This document shows, one piece after another, positions 42,112-43,822 of a stretch of 43,822 nt of DNA; within the stretch, counting starts at the first letter, position 1, and every line of letters starts with the position of its first letter. The translations under genes and the position numbers were made by a program. The stretch is from an uncultured Agathobacter sp. (GTDB lineage Bacteria; Bacillota; Clostridia; Lachnospirales; Lachnospiraceae): NCBI GenBank assembly GCA_910587655.1, contig CAJUND010000029.1, positions 1-43,822 of the forward strand, given 5' to 3'. The notes below the pieces were generated by a model. The model made no database searches. It saw only the letters and a program-made list of their open reading frames with translations, and was not told where the DNA came from.

Positions 42112-43822
42112 GTAATTATGAACTGGTGTTACTGGACAATTTGATTTGTCTGGAAAAGGTGTCTTTGTATTTTAACGACAAGAATAATACGCAGACAATT
42201 GGAGCAATGGTTGACACATTTTTGGACGGTGACGGCTATATTAAGAACGGACTTGGTTTTATGGATACAGATGAATGGCGTGAGGTGCTGAATGCAATTA
42301 AATGTAATGAGAAACTTTGCAATTTGGAAATTCACGACGTGACAGAGAATGAAGCAAGCGGTTTTTTTGCGGCAATACTGGTTGGTGCAGATGAAAATGT
42401 TATTCTGTTCCGGGATACATCATCCCCCAATGAATGGATAGACAACGGGCAGGGCGGATATTCTGTTAGTACAGCTATTCAGGAGGAAGCACTGAAATAT
42501 GTGAACAACATAGATTTGGTGAACAACAATTCCTTTGTGGCAAGCGGGCATTCCAAAGGAGGAAACCTGGCACAGTATGTTACGCTGTTTGCCACTGAAA
42601 CCCTGATTGACCGCTGCCTGAGTTTTGATGGTCAGGGATTTTCAGAGGAACTGTGCAGTACTCCGGAATATGAGGCGGCATTAAAGCGTAATGGGGATAA
42701 GTTATACACGATTGCTTCTGAAAATGATGTTGTAAATGTTCTGTTTAATTCTGCAGTGCCTGAAGAACATAAAATGTATATTGCAGCCAATCCAGAAAGT
42801 AATCCATTATATTGTCATAAAGGTAATAATATATTGTCCAGTGGTATAGTTAAGGATGAAAATGGTAAGTACATAAAAGTTTCAGATAAACTGAATGCAA
42901 CAGTTCCAATCAGTCCGCTGACATTTCTTTTGAGAGACTTTGTGCAGTATATTATAAAAGATACAAGTATAGACAATAAACAAGTTATATTTGACAGCCT
43001 TATGCTAATCGCAGCAGCAGAAGAGTGGGACGATGACGATCTTGAGCTTGCAGTTAAAGGAGATACTGGAAGACTTGTTCTGGATATTCTAGCAGATTAT
43101 GTGCTCCCTATTCTGGCATTGTCCAATTCAGAATGGATAATTCCGTGTTTATATGTAAAAGGTATTGATGCAGTTGTGGATTCAGGGGACAAGCTTATGT
43201 CTCTGCTGGGATGTGAAAGTAATCAGGGAGTATTAAGCCAGATTCTTGAAAAGGGGGTTTTAGAGTGTGTGATTGCTTCCCTGGTGGGATATGGACTGAA
43301 TAATCCTGATAAAATTGCTTTTTGTATTCTTGAGTTTGATGAAAAAAATGGATTACCGGAAAATATCAGAACAAACCTGTTTAATATGGTGGGGGATATT
43401 TATCGTGATATTGAAAATACAAGGGCGTTCTGGTCACATCTTGGTGAAAACACAGCTGGGTCAATATATAGGGCTGTTACAGATGAGGGGATAAATGTCA
43501 TCCGTGGAACTGGAAAAACAGATTATATTTCAGGTACAACAGGAAGTGATTATCTGCATGGAGGCAATGGAGAGGATATGGTTGGAGGTGGTGCCGGGGA
43601 TGATACTATTTTTGGTGGACGCGGAGATGATGACCTGATTGGAGGAACAGGAAGTGATATCTATGTCATTGAAAAATATGACGGTATTGACAAGATTTAT
43701 GACTTCTCTGCGGAAAATGACATCAATATCATCCGTTTTGGATCTGGTATTGTTAATGGCAGAATGGAGTATGAAAGAGGAACAGGAGACAGCGCGGACA
43801 GTCTGATTATCCATTATAATCC
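42102..43822 (+). CDS. Mbeg1-like hydrolase with RTX repeats, partial at window end
   Basis: At least 573 aa; the frame is open to the last base. Residues about 1-260 form an Mbeg1-like (DUF2974) alpha/beta hydrolase: NVILFRDTSSPNEWIDNGQG, and SGHSKGGNLAQYV with nucleophile S151. A helical middle (about 280-465) follows. Around residues 470-525 are RTX nonapeptides (GGNGEDMVG, GGAGDDTIF, GGRGDDDLI, GGTGSDIYV) that bind calcium, then a region like the 'haemolysin-type calcium-binding related' domain (INIIRFGSGIVNG). RTX proteins normally leave Gram-negative cells by type I secretion; in a Gram-positive the route is unclear. A lipase/phospholipase effector is the best guess. There is no N-terminal signal peptide. 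Confidence 0.85.
   Translation, partial: MGLSNYELVLLDNLICLEKVSLYFNDKNNTQTIGAMVDTFLDGDGYIKNGLGFMDTDEWREVLNAIKCNEKLCNLEIHDVTENEASGFFAAILVGADENVILFRDTSSPNEWIDNGQGGYSVSTAIQEEALKYVNNIDLVNNNSFVASGHSKGGNLAQYVTLFATETLIDRCLSFDGQGFSEELCSTPEYEAALKRNGDKLYTIASENDVVNVLFNSAVPEEHKMYIAANPESNPLYCHKGNNILSSGIVKDENGKYIKVSDKLNATVPISPLTFLLRDFVQYIIKDTSIDNKQVIFDSLMLIAAAEEWDDDDLELAVKGDTGRLVLDILADYVLPILALSNSEWIIPCLYVKGIDAVVDSGDKLMSLLGCESNQGVLSQILEKGVLECVIASLVGYGLNNPDKIAFCILEFDEKNGLPENIRTNLFNMVGDIYRDIENTRAFWSHLGENTAGSIYRAVTDEGINVIRGTGKTDYISGTTGSDYLHGGNGEDMVGGGAGDDTIFGGRGDDDLIGGTGSDIYVIEKYDGIDKIYDFSAENDINIIRFGSGIVNGRMEYERGTGDSADSLIIHYN

Noticed and set aside
1..43822. CRISPR arrays, tRNA or rRNA genes, complete insertion sequences.
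   Set aside because: Reading both strands showed no regularly spaced repeats, no cloverleaf with conserved T-loop, and no transposase.

Overview
The window looks like part of a chromosome from a low-to-moderate G+C, Gram-positive gut Firmicute, most likely Lachnospiraceae. The basis is strong AGGAGG-type ribosome sites, a secreted GH5 cellulase, an OmpR/intramembrane-sensor kinase system next to an FtsX-type exporter, and many small DUF families typical of that group. No rRNA, tRNA or CRISPR array was seen. Species cannot be named from the sequence alone.

Region 1 (1-2720) is the decayed end of an integrative or mobilizable element. It holds a tandem 11-bp repeat that could be an attachment or arm site, a DUF6075-like gene, an overlapping XRE regulator, a short leader ORF overlapping a DUF3970 gene, a ParA gene killed by a nonsense codon, and a frameshifted remnant resembling a relaxase tail.

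Region 2 (2720-12510) is the most striking part. Two very large genes overlap by one base. The first (1378 aa) starts with two domains resembling the RNA polymerase alpha C-terminal domain, followed by a sigma-region-4-like helix-turn-helix, a helical middle and a beta-rich C-terminal half. The second (1730 aa) is a DEAH superfamily 2 helicase with zinc clusters and a DUF1998 cysteine cluster. Size, order and helicase type resemble Druantia type III (DruH-DruE), but the transcription-machinery-like N-terminus makes this a candidate new variant or a distinct defence system.

Region 3 (12510-21970) is accessory DNA. It has a small membrane protein, an orphan HicB antitoxin beside a beheaded HicA, an MBL-fold hydrolase, and an ABC exporter interrupted by an in-frame TAA. 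It ends with a tight operon: an MmcQ/YjbR-MGMT fusion, an unknown 280-aa protein, an McrB-like AAA+ GTPase, a LlaJI-type PD-(D/E)XK nuclease and a SUKH (SMI1/KNR4) protein. No methyltransferase is present, so the operon looks like a modification-dependent (type IV-like) restriction system.

Region 4 (21970-32880) is more housekeeping-like: GH5 cellulase, SDR-type epimerase, DUF2164 and DUF1871 proteins, a fluoride riboswitch with its own terminator in front of a cation/proton antiporter, a YyaL-type thioredoxin-domain protein, an ANT(6)-like adenylyltransferase, a DUF2716 protein and a propeller-like protein. A fragment of an AAA-ATPase-like protein is coupled to a DUF1016 (YhcG-like) nuclease.

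Region 5 (32880-39350) holds a response regulator, an intramembrane-sensing kinase, an ABC ATPase and a two-FtsX-domain permease on the minus strand. Repeated TGTAGT boxes sit in front of the transporter promoter. A small unknown gene and a CPBP-family membrane protease follow.

Region 6 (39350-43822) is a tandem duplication of a two-gene module: a membrane-anchored protein overlapping an Mbeg1-like (DUF2974) alpha/beta hydrolase by the same 10 bases in each copy. The first hydrolase is frameshifted and shortened. The second continues into RTX-type calcium-binding repeats and runs off the window. The layout suggests a lipase effector with a partner or immunity protein.
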